A stretch of 64,000 nucleotides of DNA from Ketobacter alkanivorans (GTDB lineage Bacteria; Pseudomonadota; Gammaproteobacteria; Pseudomonadales; Ketobacteraceae): assembly GCF_002863865.1 (NCBI RefSeq), contig NZ_CP022684.1, positions 4,593,990 to 4,657,989 on the forward strand, written 5' to 3'. Positions 18,226 to 27,948 of the stretch are shown piece by piece. How positions within the stretch are numbered: position 1 is the first letter of the stretch; each line of letters begins with the position of its first letter. The notes beneath the pieces were generated by a model, which saw only the letters and a list, made by a program, of their open reading frames with translations, was not told where the DNA came from and made no database searches. A program made the translations under genes and the position numbers.

Positions 18226-21105
18226 ATGACTGATCACACGTCCGACCACAGTAAGCGATTTATCAGCCTGAAATGGCGCGCGCTGGCTTTAACCAGTGCG
18301 CTGTTGGTGATTGTGTTTACCATCTTTATGATGGCGTCTCGCTATTCCTCACAACTGCAATTAAGGGAGTTGGGCAAGGATCGCACCCACCGATATGTCG
18401 AGCAACTGGAGGCCTTGCTGGAGCGCCAGGTGTTGCGGATGCAGTCGATATCCGGGGTGCTGGTTCAGTTCGAAGGGGTTGAGTCAGCTATTCGTGCCGG
18501 TCAATCGGATGCGATCATAAAACGCATACAGCCATTTTGGAGCCGTTTGCAGGATGAGAGCTCAATCAACTCTGTCGTGATATTTTCTCCTTCTGACGAT
18601 GTGCTGTTGTGGCAGGGTGATCCCCGAATTCCTCCTGATATGGTGGAAAAGTTTCGCTCTGATTGGAAAAGCCGCTCGGCGTTGTCTTGTTTTGATACCT
18701 GTGAAGTCTATACGGTCGTACCACTGGAGCTGGAAGGATGGGGCAAAGGTATGGTGGTGTTCGGTGCCTATATGGATCAGGTGATTCAGCGCCTGCATGC
18801 TTTGTCGAAAGCGGATATTTCGCTTGCGGTGCGACGTAATCAAGGGGCCGTAGACAAGGCCAATAACCTTTCTGGCTGGGGCAGTGACGTTGTCTACGCC
18901 ACCAACCAATCCGGTTCGTTGGGTATGTTGCAACAGTTGGCGCGTCAGCACAGTCGGGCAGAAGTATTCAACGGTATTCTGGTGCAGCAAAAAAACCGCT
19001 TTTTTGAAGTGGTGCTACGCCCGCTGAGAGGTGCAGTGTTTCCCAGGCAAGGGGAGCTATACATTGTTTCAGACGTGACAGCAGAGATGATGCAGCATCA
19101 GAACCTGCAGCGAAATGGCTTGGTATTTGGTGTGGTGGGGCTGATCTTTGCAGAGCTGGTGCTGTTGACCACGTTGTGGGGGCCTCTCAATCGCCTACGG
19201 GCAATGGCTTCAGTGTTACCGATGCTGGCCACCCAAAAATTCACCCATATTCGGCAAGAACTGACGGCGCTGCATCGCGACATTCCTTTCTCTGATGAAA
19301 GTGATGTGCTGAACAGTTCGGCCATGCGGCTATCCCATTTATTGGAAGAGCTGCAGTCTGAATTGCACAGCCGGGCTGAGGAGCTGGAGAAAAAAACGGT
19401 GGATCTGGAAGCCGAGAAGCATTTCGTGCAAGGTATTCTGGATACAGCCCACGCCCTGATACTGACTCAGGATCGCACCGGTACCATTGCTATGGTGAAT
19501 CACCATTGTAGCTGGATCACCGGCTACGATACCGGCGAACTGGTTGGCAAATCGTTCTTCTGGTTGTTGCCGCAAAGTGAACAGTTGCCTGACCTTCAAT
19601 TCCAGATCAATGAATTGGCTAATGGCTTTCGAAATGAACTGCACCACGAGTCAGCGGTGGTGAGAAAAGACGGCACAACCATGCATATGGCGTGGTATCA
19701 CTCCCTGTTGCCTAACAGCAAAGAGGGGCATCAGATACTCAGCATCGCTTTGGATATCAGTGAGCGCAAAGAGGCAGAGGAGCGCCTGGGTTGGTTGGCT
19801 TCCCATGACACGCTCACCGGGCTGTTTAATAGGCGTCGCTTTGGCGAGGAGCTGCAGAAATCCATATCCCACGCTAAACGTTATGATCGATCCGGGGCCA
19901 TCCTGTTTTTTGATCTCGACCAGTTCAAAGATGTGAACGACACCAGTGGCCACAAGGTTGGAGATGACCTGCTGCGGAGGGTGTCTGAACGCCTGCGCAT
20001 AGAAGCGCGTGACTCCGATTTGATTTTTCGTCTGGGCGGTGATGAATTTGCCATGTTGGTGCGTGAGGTGGATATGGAAGGGGCCGCCAAAGTCGCTGCC
20101 CGCCTGTGTGATGCACTTAATGGTGTGGAAGTAATGGGCAGTAATCGTGTGCATCGCGTGTCCAGCAGTATCGGTGTGGCACTGTTTCCTGATCATGGGG
20201 AATACGTTGATGATCTGGTCGCCAATGCTGATATCGCCATGTATCAGGCCAAAGCATCCGGACGTAACGGTTGGCACATCTACTCGCCAGAAGAGCAGGA
20301 TCGAGAGCGCACCCATGAGCGTGTTTACTGGAACGAGAAGGTGAAAGAGGCGCTGTCGACAGATAGCCTTAATGTTGCTTTCCAGCCTATTCAAAATATT
20401 GCCGAGCAGCGCCTATCTCATTTTGAGGCATTACTGAGGGTGTCCGATGAGGAAGGTAAGCCGCTGCCGACCTTCAAATTCATACAGTCTGCGGAAACTT
20501 CAGGGCTAATCCAGGAAGTGGATTTGCGCATTGTAGACAAAGTACTGGAATACAAGCAAAAACTGGAAAGACAAGGGATAGCGGCTGTATTTGCAATAAA
20601 CCTATCGGGGATTTCATTCAGAAACCCAAATCTGTATGACGAAATATCGCGCAAACTGAAACACTATAACGTGAATACAGAAGAAATTATCTTTGAAATT
20701 ACCGAAACGTCTGCGGTTGAGGATGCGGTATCCACAGCAGAAAAAATGCGGGATATTAAGAAGCTGGGATGCAAATTCGCATTGGATGATTTTGGTGTCG
20801 GGTTCTCATCGCTCTACCACATTAAACAGTTGCCCATTGATTTGGTGAAAATTGACGGCTCATTTATACGGCACTTGGTTACAGAAGCAGAGGATCGTGC
20901 CTTAGTTAAGGCTGTTGTCGAAGTGGCCAAGGTGTTTGGGCTTGTGACGGTAGCGGAATTTGTAGAAAATCAGGAAATTCTCGATATTCTGAAGGAATTG
21001 GGAGTTGATTATGCTCAGGGATATCATATTAGCAAGCCCGAGCCCTTTGATTCCGTGTGGGGTGATCAATTTCAGTCTGACGAAGAGACAATCAGCTCTG
21101 AATGA
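18226..21105 (+). CDS. Membrane PAS-GGDEF-EAL protein (c-di-GMP turnover)
   Basis: This 959-residue protein has a first membrane segment (about 18-38) and an extracytoplasmic sensory region of about 260 residues with a CACHE-like length. A second membrane segment lies near 300-320, then a HAMP-like linker, PAS (about 400-520), GGDEF (about 530-690) and EAL (about 700-950). GGDEF is intact at 604-608 with an RDSD I-site five residues before. EAL is intact at 734-736, with DDFGVGFSSLYH and KIDGSFI downstream. Both activities are therefore possible. Promoter and ligand cannot be named; it stands 57 bases after hda on the same strand. Confidence 0.92.
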   Translation: MTDHTSDHSKRFISLKWRALALTSALLVIVFTIFMMASRYSSQLQLRELGKDRTHRYVEQLEALLERQVLRMQSISGVLVQFEGVESAIRAGQSDAIIKRIQPFWSRLQDESSINSVVIFSPSDDVLLWQGDPRIPPDMVEKFRSDWKSRSALSCFDTCEVYTVVPLELEGWGKGMVVFGAYMDQVIQRLHALSKADISLAVRRNQGAVDKANNLSGWGSDVVYATNQSGSLGMLQQLARQHSRAEVFNGILVQQKNRFFEVVLRPLRGAVFPRQGELYIVSDVTAEMMQHQNLQRNGLVFGVVGLIFAELVLLTTLWGPLNRLRAMASVLPMLATQKFTHIRQELTALHRDIPFSDESDVLNSSAMRLSHLLEELQSELHSRAEELEKKTVDLEAEKHFVQGILDTAHALILTQDRTGTIAMVNHHCSWITGYDTGELVGKSFFWLLPQSEQLPDLQFQINELANGFRNELHHESAVVRKDGTTMHMAWYHSLLPNSKEGHQILSIALDISERKEAEERLGWLASHDTLTGLFNRRRFGEELQKSISHAKRYDRSGAILFFDLDQFKDVNDTSGHKVGDDLLRRVSERLRIEARDSDLIFRLGGDEFAMLVREVDMEGAAKVAARLCDALNGVEVMGSNRVHRVSSSIGVALFPDHGEYVDDLVANADIAMYQAKASGRNGWHIYSPEEQDRERTHERVYWNEKVKEALSTDSLNVAFQPIQNIAEQRLSHFEALLRVSDEEGKPLPTFKFIQSAETSGLIQEVDLRIVDKVLEYKQKLERQGIAAVFAINLSGISFRNPNLYDEISRKLKHYNVNTEEIIFEITETSAVEDAVSTAEKMRDIKKLGCKFALDDFGVGFSSLYHIKQLPIDLVKIDGSFIRHLVTEAEDRALVKAVVEVAKVFGLVTVAEFVENQEILDILKELGVDYAQGYHISKPEPFDSVWGDQFQSDEETISSE

Positions 21106-21182
21106 TTGAGCTGACAGGGTGAGTCAGTATATTCTGGCGGCTCTCATAACAACAAAATAACCATACAAGGCAGTATTAGAGC

Positions 21183-23669
21183 GTGATCAGGGCTCACAAG
21201 GAGTTTGGCAAATGCCAGCTGGGGACAGTGTTCGCTATTCTGACAGGATTGCTTTTGTTTCTTGTCACACCGGTTCATGGGGATACCGACGCTCCAAGCC
21301 ACCCAGTTGCCTCAATTCCTCTTAAAGTTGATGGGTATGATCTTGCCCCATACCTGTTGTTTTGGCATGACAAAAATGGGCGCGCCTCCTTTGAAGAAGC
21401 GTTTGATCACTTTAATCGGGGTGGATTCAAGTTGTTGCCAGACGGTGTGCCTAATCTTGGATTCCGCAAGGGCAGCGTATGGTTTTACCTTGGTTTGAAT
21501 AATCCATATGTATATAAACGGATGTTGCTGCTTGAAGTGGATTATGCCGTGTTGGATCAGGTCGAGATGTATTGTTCCGGCCCGGAGCAGGGCCCCATAT
21601 ACTACCCGTCAGGTGATCATGTTCAGTACGACAGCCGCCCACTAAAAGTCAGAAACTTCGTCTTCCCTCTCCCAATAGAAGCATTTCAGAGTTTGGATTG
21701 TTTGATCCGGGTGCGATCAAACACCAATATACTCCTGCCGCTGCGTGCTTACGATAACTTGTCTTATATCGAGCACACCCACGTAATGGAACGGTTTCTG
21801 GGTACGATGTACGGAGTGGCTCTGGCATTTCTGTTCTACAACATCATCCAATATGTATTAACCAAAAAGATTGTATTCGCTTATTTTTCTGCGCATGTAT
21901 TAGGGGGGATGGCGTATATGAGTTTTATGGACGGTACACTGGCACCTTTCTGGATTGCGTTGGAGATGCAGGATGTTGGAACAGTTTTGGCCATTTGTAT
22001 AGGGGTTGGCTCGGCATTACTGTTTTCGTCCGAGTTTCTTGAATTAAAAGGTTCTCGTACTGCTTACCGCCGGGTAGGGCAAGCGCTGGTTTATGGCACC
22101 TTTGGACTGTTTATACTGACATTGTTCGCACCAATGCGCCTGATGCATATTCTTATCTCCGCATACACACTGGCGATATGCAGCTATTTACTGGTGATCG
22201 GTGTTCAGCGGTGGTTGGAAGGTTACGCACCAGCGAAGGTCTATTTGTTAGGGTTTGGTATGGTGTTCATCCTGGTGATCTGGATCGTGCTGAATATATT
22301 CTTTCTCAAGTCAGACGTGCGCTGGATTACTTATGGCGTGAGCACCGTATGGATGGTTGAGTTAGTTGTGCTTTCGGTGGCGATAAGCATACGGATAAAG
22401 AGCATGGAGCTTGAACGCGTTGATATGAGTGAGAAAATGCGCCTCATCAAAGATGAAAGCCATACCAAAACTGAGTTTCTTGCAAAAGTGAGCCATGAAA
22501 TAAGAACGCCAATGAGCGGTATGCTTGGCCTGATGGAGCTTCTTGATACGACGCCCTTGAATAAAGATCAGCGACGTTATATCAGCGCTATACAGAATGC
22601 CGGAAAAGGGTTGCTGGAGGTTATAAATGACATGCTGGATTTTTCTCGCATGGAAGCCGGTAAGATGGAACTGAATTCAGATCTGTTTCAACTGCAGGAT
22701 TTACTTTCAGATGCATGCTCAATCTACGAGTTTGATGCGCGTCAGAAAGGAATCGAATTGGCATGCATGATCGCGCCAGGCACGCCGCTGAATCTGATTG
22801 GCGATAGCGTGCGGATTCGACAAATTTTACTAAACACTCTGTCAAATGCTCTTAAATACACGAAAAAGGGCTTTGTTCACATTAACGTTCATCTCACGGA
22901 TCAAATCCATAACGATAAATTGGTGCTGCGATTCGAAGTTGAGGATTCGGGGATGGGCATTGCTGCAGAAGATCAAAACAAACTGTTTCAATCATACAGT
23001 CAGTTGAATTCTGATAAATTCTCTAGCCGAGTCAGCTCAGGTTTGGGGTTGGTCATTAGCCAGCAATTTGTTCAATTAATGGGAGGCCAAATGGGGGTGA
23101 AGAGCGAGCTGGGAGCGGGGGCCTGCTTTTGGTTTGACATTCCGCTTGGTATGCCCGATGCCGTTGAGATAGCAGAGAAATCGATAGTCCTGGAGCTTTT
23201 TGATGGTGTAGTGCTTGAACCTGACTTGGGCCTGAATCAGGCTCCTATGAATCGTCAGCAACCAGTGGGCCAGATAAGCAAGGCAAGCCGTGTTCTATTG
23301 GTAGAAGACAACGAAATTAATCAGAGTGTATTAATTGAATTTTTGGCTAAGATGGGGATTCAGCCTGAAGTCGCGGATAATGGTCGGGCAGCGGTGGAAT
23401 TTGTACAGCAGGAGCAGCAATTTGACTTGATTCTAATGGATTGCGAAATGCCGGTTATGGATGGATACGAGGCAGCATCCAGAATTATTCGCTGGCAGAA
23501 ATCCAGAAACGTGCAGCACACCCCCATCATAGCGTTATCAGCTCATGCATTACAGAAGCATCGAGACATGGCATTGGAGGTGGGGATGGTGGATTATCTA
23601 ACAAAGCCCATTTCTTATGAGCAGTTGCATGTGAAACTGGCTCGCTATCTTGAGTTAGAGGCAAGTTAG
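21183..23669 (+). CDS. 7TM-DISM hybrid sensor histidine kinase
   Basis: This 828-residue protein starts at GTG with a signal peptide (cut after VHG, about residue 34). A 7TMR-DISMED2 periplasmic domain (about 45-195) and seven hydrophobic segments (about 205-405) follow, as in the diguanylate cyclase at 3.8 kb. The cytoplasmic part has HisKA (phospho-acceptor H438 in SHEIRTP), HATPase (DSGMGI, SSGLGLVIS) and one C-terminal receiver (acceptor D753). No Hpt is present, so an outside phosphotransfer partner is expected if it works as a relay. The neighbouring AraC gene, 83 bases downstream, has no receiver and is not an obvious partner. Confidence 0.92.
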   Translation: MIRAHKEFGKCQLGTVFAILTGLLLFLVTPVHGDTDAPSHPVASIPLKVDGYDLAPYLLFWHDKNGRASFEEAFDHFNRGGFKLLPDGVPNLGFRKGSVWFYLGLNNPYVYKRMLLLEVDYAVLDQVEMYCSGPEQGPIYYPSGDHVQYDSRPLKVRNFVFPLPIEAFQSLDCLIRVRSNTNILLPLRAYDNLSYIEHTHVMERFLGTMYGVALAFLFYNIIQYVLTKKIVFAYFSAHVLGGMAYMSFMDGTLAPFWIALEMQDVGTVLAICIGVGSALLFSSEFLELKGSRTAYRRVGQALVYGTFGLFILTLFAPMRLMHILISAYTLAICSYLLVIGVQRWLEGYAPAKVYLLGFGMVFILVIWIVLNIFFLKSDVRWITYGVSTVWMVELVVLSVAISIRIKSMELERVDMSEKMRLIKDESHTKTEFLAKVSHEIRTPMSGMLGLMELLDTTPLNKDQRRYISAIQNAGKGLLEVINDMLDFSRMEAGKMELNSDLFQLQDLLSDACSIYEFDARQKGIELACMIAPGTPLNLIGDSVRIRQILLNTLSNALKYTKKGFVHINVHLTDQIHNDKLVLRFEVEDSGMGIAAEDQNKLFQSYSQLNSDKFSSRVSSGLGLVISQQFVQLMGGQMGVKSELGAGACFWFDIPLGMPDAVEIAEKSIVLELFDGVVLEPDLGLNQAPMNRQQPVGQISKASRVLLVEDNEINQSVLIEFLAKMGIQPEVADNGRAAVEFVQQEQQFDLILMDCEMPVMDGYEAASRIIRWQKSRNVQHTPIIALSAHALQKHRDMALEVGMVDYLTKPISYEQLHVKLARYLELEAS

Positions 23670-23752
23670 CCTGCGTCAATGGTGATTTGATTGTGTGATA
23701 GACTGGGATACTAAATGAAAATATATCGTATGACCGTTAAATTGAGTTGAAA

Positions 23753-24781
23753 ATGAAAGAGCGCATGGTTCCTGCAGCGATCATCCCGGCTATTATGGAT
23801 CTCGCTATCAAAAATCGTCTCAATATCGAAAGTATTCTGACCCGTGCAGATGTTGGGTTGGCCGTGGAGCGAGATTCTGGCACCTATGTGAGCATCTCTC
23901 AGCAGTTGCGCATATTTAACGCAGCCTACGATGTGATGGATAATCCTGCCTTTGGACTGTTGCTTGGCGAATCAATTCAGTACCACAGCCTTGATCTTGT
24001 TGGGCAGCTGATTGCTACCAGTCAGAATGTGCAGGAGGCATTGGATGAATTGTTTCAGTTCAAGGATTTGATTACACCATTTACAACGTTTTCACTTGAG
24101 ATTAAAGGTCAAGATGCGGTTCTGGTTTATTCTGTTGATAGTACAATGGTGCGAGAAAACCTGCCTGTGCATCATGATGTGGTCGCTTCTAGCGTGGTGT
24201 CCATTGCCAATGCAATTATTGCCGAAGGTGTACGTCTGAAGCGGGTTTGCTTCATTCATGATAAGCCTGAATATTTGGATCACTATCATCGTATTTTTGG
24301 TGATTGTGTAGAATTCGGTAGTGTACGTAATGAGGTGGTGTTCGACAGAGCACAGTTGCAGGAGCCCTTGCTCACTTCCTATCCTGATTATCATGATGGT
24401 GTGAAAACTCTGGCCAAAGAAAAGCTCCGTTCGATTGAAAGCAGGGAGTCACTGGCAGCAAAGGTGAATTATTATATTGCTCGTAATATAGGTGTGGCTT
24501 CAACCTCGCTCGAGGATGTGGCTTCTCACTTTAATGTGACCCCTCGCACCATGCAGCGTAAATTGAAACAGGAAAATACATCTTTTGTAGCGATAAGGGA
24601 TGCGTGTCGTCATGATCGCGCATTGCGGGATCTGGCTGATCCGTCGATTGATGTTGATGCCCTTGCTGAACTGTTAGGTTTTTCGGATACATCGAATTTT
24701 TATCATGCCTTTAAACGTTGGCAGGGCGTATCGCCTGGAGCCTATCGTAAACAAGCGCTTGCAGAGCGTGGTTTGAACTGA
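23753..24781 (+). CDS. AraC-family transcriptional regulator
   Basis: This 342-residue regulator has the N-terminal arabinose-binding-type domain (about 10-200) of the OruR/ArgR-like AraC subfamily. A C-terminal pair of helix-turn-helix motifs (about 240-338) follows: TSLEDVASHFNVTPRTMQRKL and then LLGFSDTSNFYHAFKRWQGVSPGAYR in two blocks. A TTG at 23747 would add two residues; the ATG is preferred. The gene converges on hoxW and overlaps its end by 71 bases, so their transcripts would be complementary at the tail. Whether it regulates the hydrogenase genes is unknown; location alone does not show it. Confidence 0.9.
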   Translation: MKERMVPAAIIPAIMDLAIKNRLNIESILTRADVGLAVERDSGTYVSISQQLRIFNAAYDVMDNPAFGLLLGESIQYHSLDLVGQLIATSQNVQEALDELFQFKDLITPFTTFSLEIKGQDAVLVYSVDSTMVRENLPVHHDVVASSVVSIANAIIAEGVRLKRVCFIHDKPEYLDHYHRIFGDCVEFGSVRNEVVFDRAQLQEPLLTSYPDYHDGVKTLAKEKLRSIESRESLAAKVNYYIARNIGVASTSLEDVASHFNVTPRTMQRKLKQENTSFVAIRDACRHDRALRDLADPSIDVDALAELLGFSDTSNFYHAFKRWQGVSPGAYRKQALAERGLN

Positions 24782-25229
24782 GCTTTTCCAAAAGAAATTC
24801 TTTGGCTGCATCCAGGTTATTCTTCGTGGTGGGTGATATGGGGTCGCCGAGACCAAATTGGCTGCCAGCTATTCCCAGTAGGTAGCACGGTGGGGGCGCT
24901 TTATTCAATGTGTTCCCGTAAAGATAAAGCAGGCTTTCAGTTGTGACGCTGTGGCTGGTGATCATCAGTTGTTGTCCGACATCTACAGGTTGCCACAGGA
25001 ACGCTTCCTTTGTTGCCAAATGACAGTCAATAAATATGCCGAGATCAGCTCCATCTAAATCGAAGATGTGTTCTGGTTCGAGTTGAAAGTCAACTACAAG
25101 CCTAATACTGATATCCTTATTGGTTAACGAGTCATTGGAAATGATTTGGCCAAGCCACTGATGAATATGCTCACCTGCGGCATCATCACCCCTTGATGGA
25201 TTGCCAAAACAGAAGATGCTAATCAGCAT
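24711..25229 (-). CDS. hoxW: NAD-reducing hydrogenase maturation protease HoxW
   Basis: This 172-residue protein belongs to the HyaD/HybD/HoxW endopeptidases, which remove the C-terminal tail of the [NiFe] large subunit after nickel insertion. The family motif FCFGNPSRGDDAAG lies at the N terminus, with the Asp pair at the nickel-sensing position; a GIAGSQFGLGDPIS segment follows in the C-terminal half. The ATG at 25229 overlaps the hoxH stop by 11 bases; a GTG at 25247 would add 6 residues. Its predicted substrate, HoxH, carries an unprocessed 34-residue tail. The 3' end runs 71 bases into the convergent AraC gene. Confidence 0.9.
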   Translation of the reverse strand: MLISIFCFGNPSRGDDAAGEHIHQWLGQIISNDSLTNKDISIRLVVDFQLEPEHIFDLDGADLGIFIDCHLATKEAFLWQPVDVGQQLMITSHSVTTESLLYLYGNTLNKAPPPCYLLGIAGSQFGLGDPISPTTKNNLDAAKEFLLEKLSSNHALQALVYDRLQAIRPANV

Positions 25230-26667
25230 GGTGAATGCTGCCGTCACTGTTGCGTTGCAGTCGATCGATGGTCGAGCCTGTCTGGGTTTGAAGTTCTAAC
25301 TGCAAAGGCATTTTACCGGCTGCATGGGTAGCGCAGGAAAGGCATGGATCAAAAGCACGTATAATCACTTCGATTAGATTCAGTAGTTCAGGCGTGAGCT
25401 TTTTTCCGTTCAGGTGCTGCGAGGCTACCTTGCGAATGCCTTCATTCATGGCCTGATTGTTGTTAGTGGTTGATACGATTAAATTGGCCATGATCACTTG
25501 GTCGTTATCATCTATCTTGTAATGATGGATCAGAGTGCCCCTCGGTGCCTCAATGATGCCGATCCCCTCGTGCCGTTTGGTTCCTGTCGCCAGTAAATCA
25601 TGTGACAGCAATCTCGGGTCATCCAGCATTCGCTCAATCGCTTCGGCACAATGTAGGGCTTCTATCATTCGAGACCAATGAAATGCCAGCGGTGAGTGAA
25701 CGGGCGCTTTAAAATAGGATAAGTATTCCTGCCTGGCGGCTTCGGCCTTGGGTGTGTCGATAAAGCTACAAGTATTTAAGCGTGCCAGAGGGCCAACGCG
25801 ATACCATCCCTCTTCAGGAGTATGCCCTGTTAAAAATGGAAACTTCATGTAGCTCCAAGACTTAACCTGTTCCTGAATGAGCGTGTGATATTGGTCGCAT
25901 GGGTGTCGGCGCATGAGTGAGCCATTGGCGTCTATGACTTTGATGTCACCATCATAAAGCTCTAATTGATCTTGCGGGCCTACCAGGCTCAGAAATGGGG
26001 ATTGATACAGGCCAAACTGATGATGAAAGTCGCGATTGCTTAGGAATAGCGTTTTTACCAGCTCAACTGTTTCGGAACACCAGTTAATAATATTGGTAGA
26101 TTGTTGCTTGAAAGGGGTTATTTTGTCTCGTGTCAAAGGGGCATTCATTCCACCGGCTACAGCCGCGATGCCGTGGATGCGTTTTCCTGAAATGGCTTCG
26201 ATCACTTGCTGTCCGAACTTGCGGATTTGTACACCATGCAGAGCCAATGTTTTATGTTGTTGAATAACTGCAATAATATTACGTTTCGCAACGTCGCTAT
26301 CGAATCCAAATAAGAGATCCGGGGATGCTAAGTGGAAGAAATGCAAGGCATGGGATTGCAAAACCTGGGCAAAATGCATCAAGCGACGTAAAGCCAATGC
26401 AGGCTCCGTTATCTGTGATACCCCGACGATTTGATCGATAGCTTTTGCAGCTGCTAAGTGATGGCTCACAGGGCAGATTCCGCACAGGCGCTGAACTACT
26501 AACGGCAATTCCCAATAGGGACGACCCTGTATAAACTTCTCAAAGCCACGAAACTCAACGATGTGCAGGCGAGCTTCAGTGATGCGATCATCATCGTCGA
26601 CTAGAAGGGTAACTTTGCCGTGACCTTCTACTCGGCTTACTGGATCGATGGCAACACGGCGAGTCAT
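25219..26667 (-). CDS. hoxH: NAD-reducing [NiFe]-hydrogenase large subunit HoxH
   Basis: This 482-residue subunit carries the Ni-Fe active site. The N-terminal ligand motif RLCGICPVSHH supplies C62 and C65. The C-terminal motif DPCLSCATH supplies C442 and C445. Cleavage after H448 would release a 34-residue peptide, matching the HoxW gene just downstream. The start MTRRVAIDPVSRVEGHGK at 26667 overlaps the hoxY stop by one base; a longer frame to 26763 lies within hoxY and is rejected. The soluble group 3d type (NAD-linked) is supported by the HoxF and HoxU genes in the same operon. Confidence 0.95.
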   Translation of the reverse strand: MTRRVAIDPVSRVEGHGKVTLLVDDDDRITEARLHIVEFRGFEKFIQGRPYWELPLVVQRLCGICPVSHHLAAAKAIDQIVGVSQITEPALALRRLMHFAQVLQSHALHFFHLASPDLLFGFDSDVAKRNIIAVIQQHKTLALHGVQIRKFGQQVIEAISGKRIHGIAAVAGGMNAPLTRDKITPFKQQSTNIINWCSETVELVKTLFLSNRDFHHQFGLYQSPFLSLVGPQDQLELYDGDIKVIDANGSLMRRHPCDQYHTLIQEQVKSWSYMKFPFLTGHTPEEGWYRVGPLARLNTCSFIDTPKAEAARQEYLSYFKAPVHSPLAFHWSRMIEALHCAEAIERMLDDPRLLSHDLLATGTKRHEGIGIIEAPRGTLIHHYKIDDNDQVIMANLIVSTTNNNQAMNEGIRKVASQHLNGKKLTPELLNLIEVIIRAFDPCLSCATHAAGKMPLQLELQTQTGSTIDRLQRNSDGSIHHAD

Positions 26668-27209
26668 CAGTCGAATCTCCTGTTGTGATAGTCCAGAACG
26701 GGTTCCCGCTTTTCGATGATGGCATTGATTAACTCTAGAAAAGCCTGCGGAGGCGGTGGGCAACCCGGCAAGATATAGTCGATCCTAACCTCTGACTGTA
26801 GAGGAATGACTTTGCTAAGCAGCTTTGGTAGCTCTGCATCGGATGGGATTTGTGCATCGATGACACCGAGGCCATTGAGGTATGATTCTTCCAGGCATTC
26901 ATCCACAGTAAAGTGATTGCGCATGGCCGGCACGCCACCGTTAATTGCGCAGGCGCCCACAGCAACCAGTAGGGTGCAGTGCTGACGAAACTGATGTAGA
27001 ACTTCTTTGTTTTCTTCGTTGCACAACCCGCCTTCGATCAGACCGATGTCACAGGTTCCAATAGACTTGATATCAGTCAGTGGAGAGCGATCGAATTCAA
27101 TTTTTTCTATAAGTGGGATGATGGCTTCATCCATATCCAGAAACGACATATGACAACCGAAGCACCCTGCCAGTGAGCAGGTGGCGACTCTTACCTTCGG
27201 CTTATTCAT
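26667..27209 (-). CDS. hoxY: NAD-reducing hydrogenase small subunit HoxY
   Basis: This 180-residue subunit carries the proximal [4Fe-4S] cluster next to the Ni-Fe site. The expected four ligands are visible as C16 and C19 (AGCFGCHMS), C87 (GACAINGG) and C150 (PGCPPPP). It is short, with no twin-arginine signal peptide and no extra ferredoxin-like part, as expected for the cytoplasmic Hox type. The start overlaps the hoxU stop by 8 bases. Confidence 0.95.
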   Translation of the reverse strand: MNKPKVRVATCSLAGCFGCHMSFLDMDEAIIPLIEKIEFDRSPLTDIKSIGTCDIGLIEGGLCNEENKEVLHQFRQHCTLLVAVGACAINGGVPAMRNHFTVDECLEESYLNGLGVIDAQIPSDAELPKLLSKVIPLQSEVRIDYILPGCPPPPQAFLELINAIIEKREPVLDYHNRRFD

Positions 27210-27948
27210 TGGTATGGCCTTTGTTGGCGCTAGTGGAATCGTCCATGCGATGATTGCCTACCTTATGTATAGGGGCATTGTCGTATAGGCGGTTGCCGAT
27301 GGTTTGCATATAGTTTCCTTGTTTGGGCAGAATGCACCCTACTGGACAGATGTGAGCAGCATGATCATTTACTGACGCTGCTGTGTCAGCCAGATTGCCG
27401 CTATTGCTGCGAAAGATAAGATGAGTTTGCTCCCCTCGTCCTGAAAGACCATACACATTTTTGTTATCACTTGAGCAGGAAGCTCGACCGCATAAATCAC
27501 ATAAAATACAGCGATCCCGGTCGATGAATAATTCTGGATGACTGCCATCCTGTGCTCTTACAGCTGAAAATGGTGCGTAATGATAGTGGGTCATGCCTAA
27601 ATCATAAGCCAAAGCTTGAAGCTGGCAGTTCCCGCTGACTTCACAACTGGGGCAAAAATGATTGCCTTCGGCAAACAGAAGCTGTATCAGCCGAAGGCGT
27701 GCTTGCTGGAGCTCTGGAATGTTGCTGTGAACCTCTTGCCGATCTTCGGCAGGTTGGGTGCATGAGGACACTGTTTTTCCGTTAACATCTACAATACAGA
27801 GTCTGCAGCTACCATGGGGAGCAAGATCAGGGTGAAAGCACAGATGGGGAATGTATGCTCCTGCGGCAGTGGCGGCTTGCATGATGGTCTGCCCTTTATG
27901 AAAGGGGATTTCTACGCCATCCAGCAGAAAGTTTAATTCATCGGTCAT
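27202..27948 (-). CDS. hoxU: NAD-reducing hydrogenase diaphorase subunit HoxU
   Basis: This 248-residue protein resembles the N-terminal part of complex I NuoG. It carries an N-terminal [2Fe-2S] ferredoxin site (C37, C48, C51, C63), a His-Cys3 [4Fe-4S] site (H97, C99, C102, C108) and a further ferredoxin-like [4Fe-4S] site starting at C147-x2-C150-x2-C153 with a downstream ICPVGC. It carries electrons between HoxF and the HoxYH hydrogenase module. It overlaps hoxF by 11 bases and hoxY by 8 bases, so the operon is translationally coupled throughout. Confidence 0.95.
   Translation of the reverse strand: MTDELNFLLDGVEIPFHKGQTIMQAATAAGAYIPHLCFHPDLAPHGSCRLCIVDVNGKTVSSCTQPAEDRQEVHSNIPELQQARLRLIQLLFAEGNHFCPSCEVSGNCQLQALAYDLGMTHYHYAPFSAVRAQDGSHPELFIDRDRCILCDLCGRASCSSDNKNVYGLSGRGEQTHLIFRSNSGNLADTAASVNDHAAHICPVGCILPKQGNYMQTIGNRLYDNAPIHKVGNHRMDDSTSANKGHTNE

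Noticed and set aside
19651..20394. 247-codon open frame on the reverse strand
   Set aside because: It is antisense to the PAS-GGDEF part of the membrane c-di-GMP protein; its composition (His, Gln, Arg rich) is typical of an antisense shadow.
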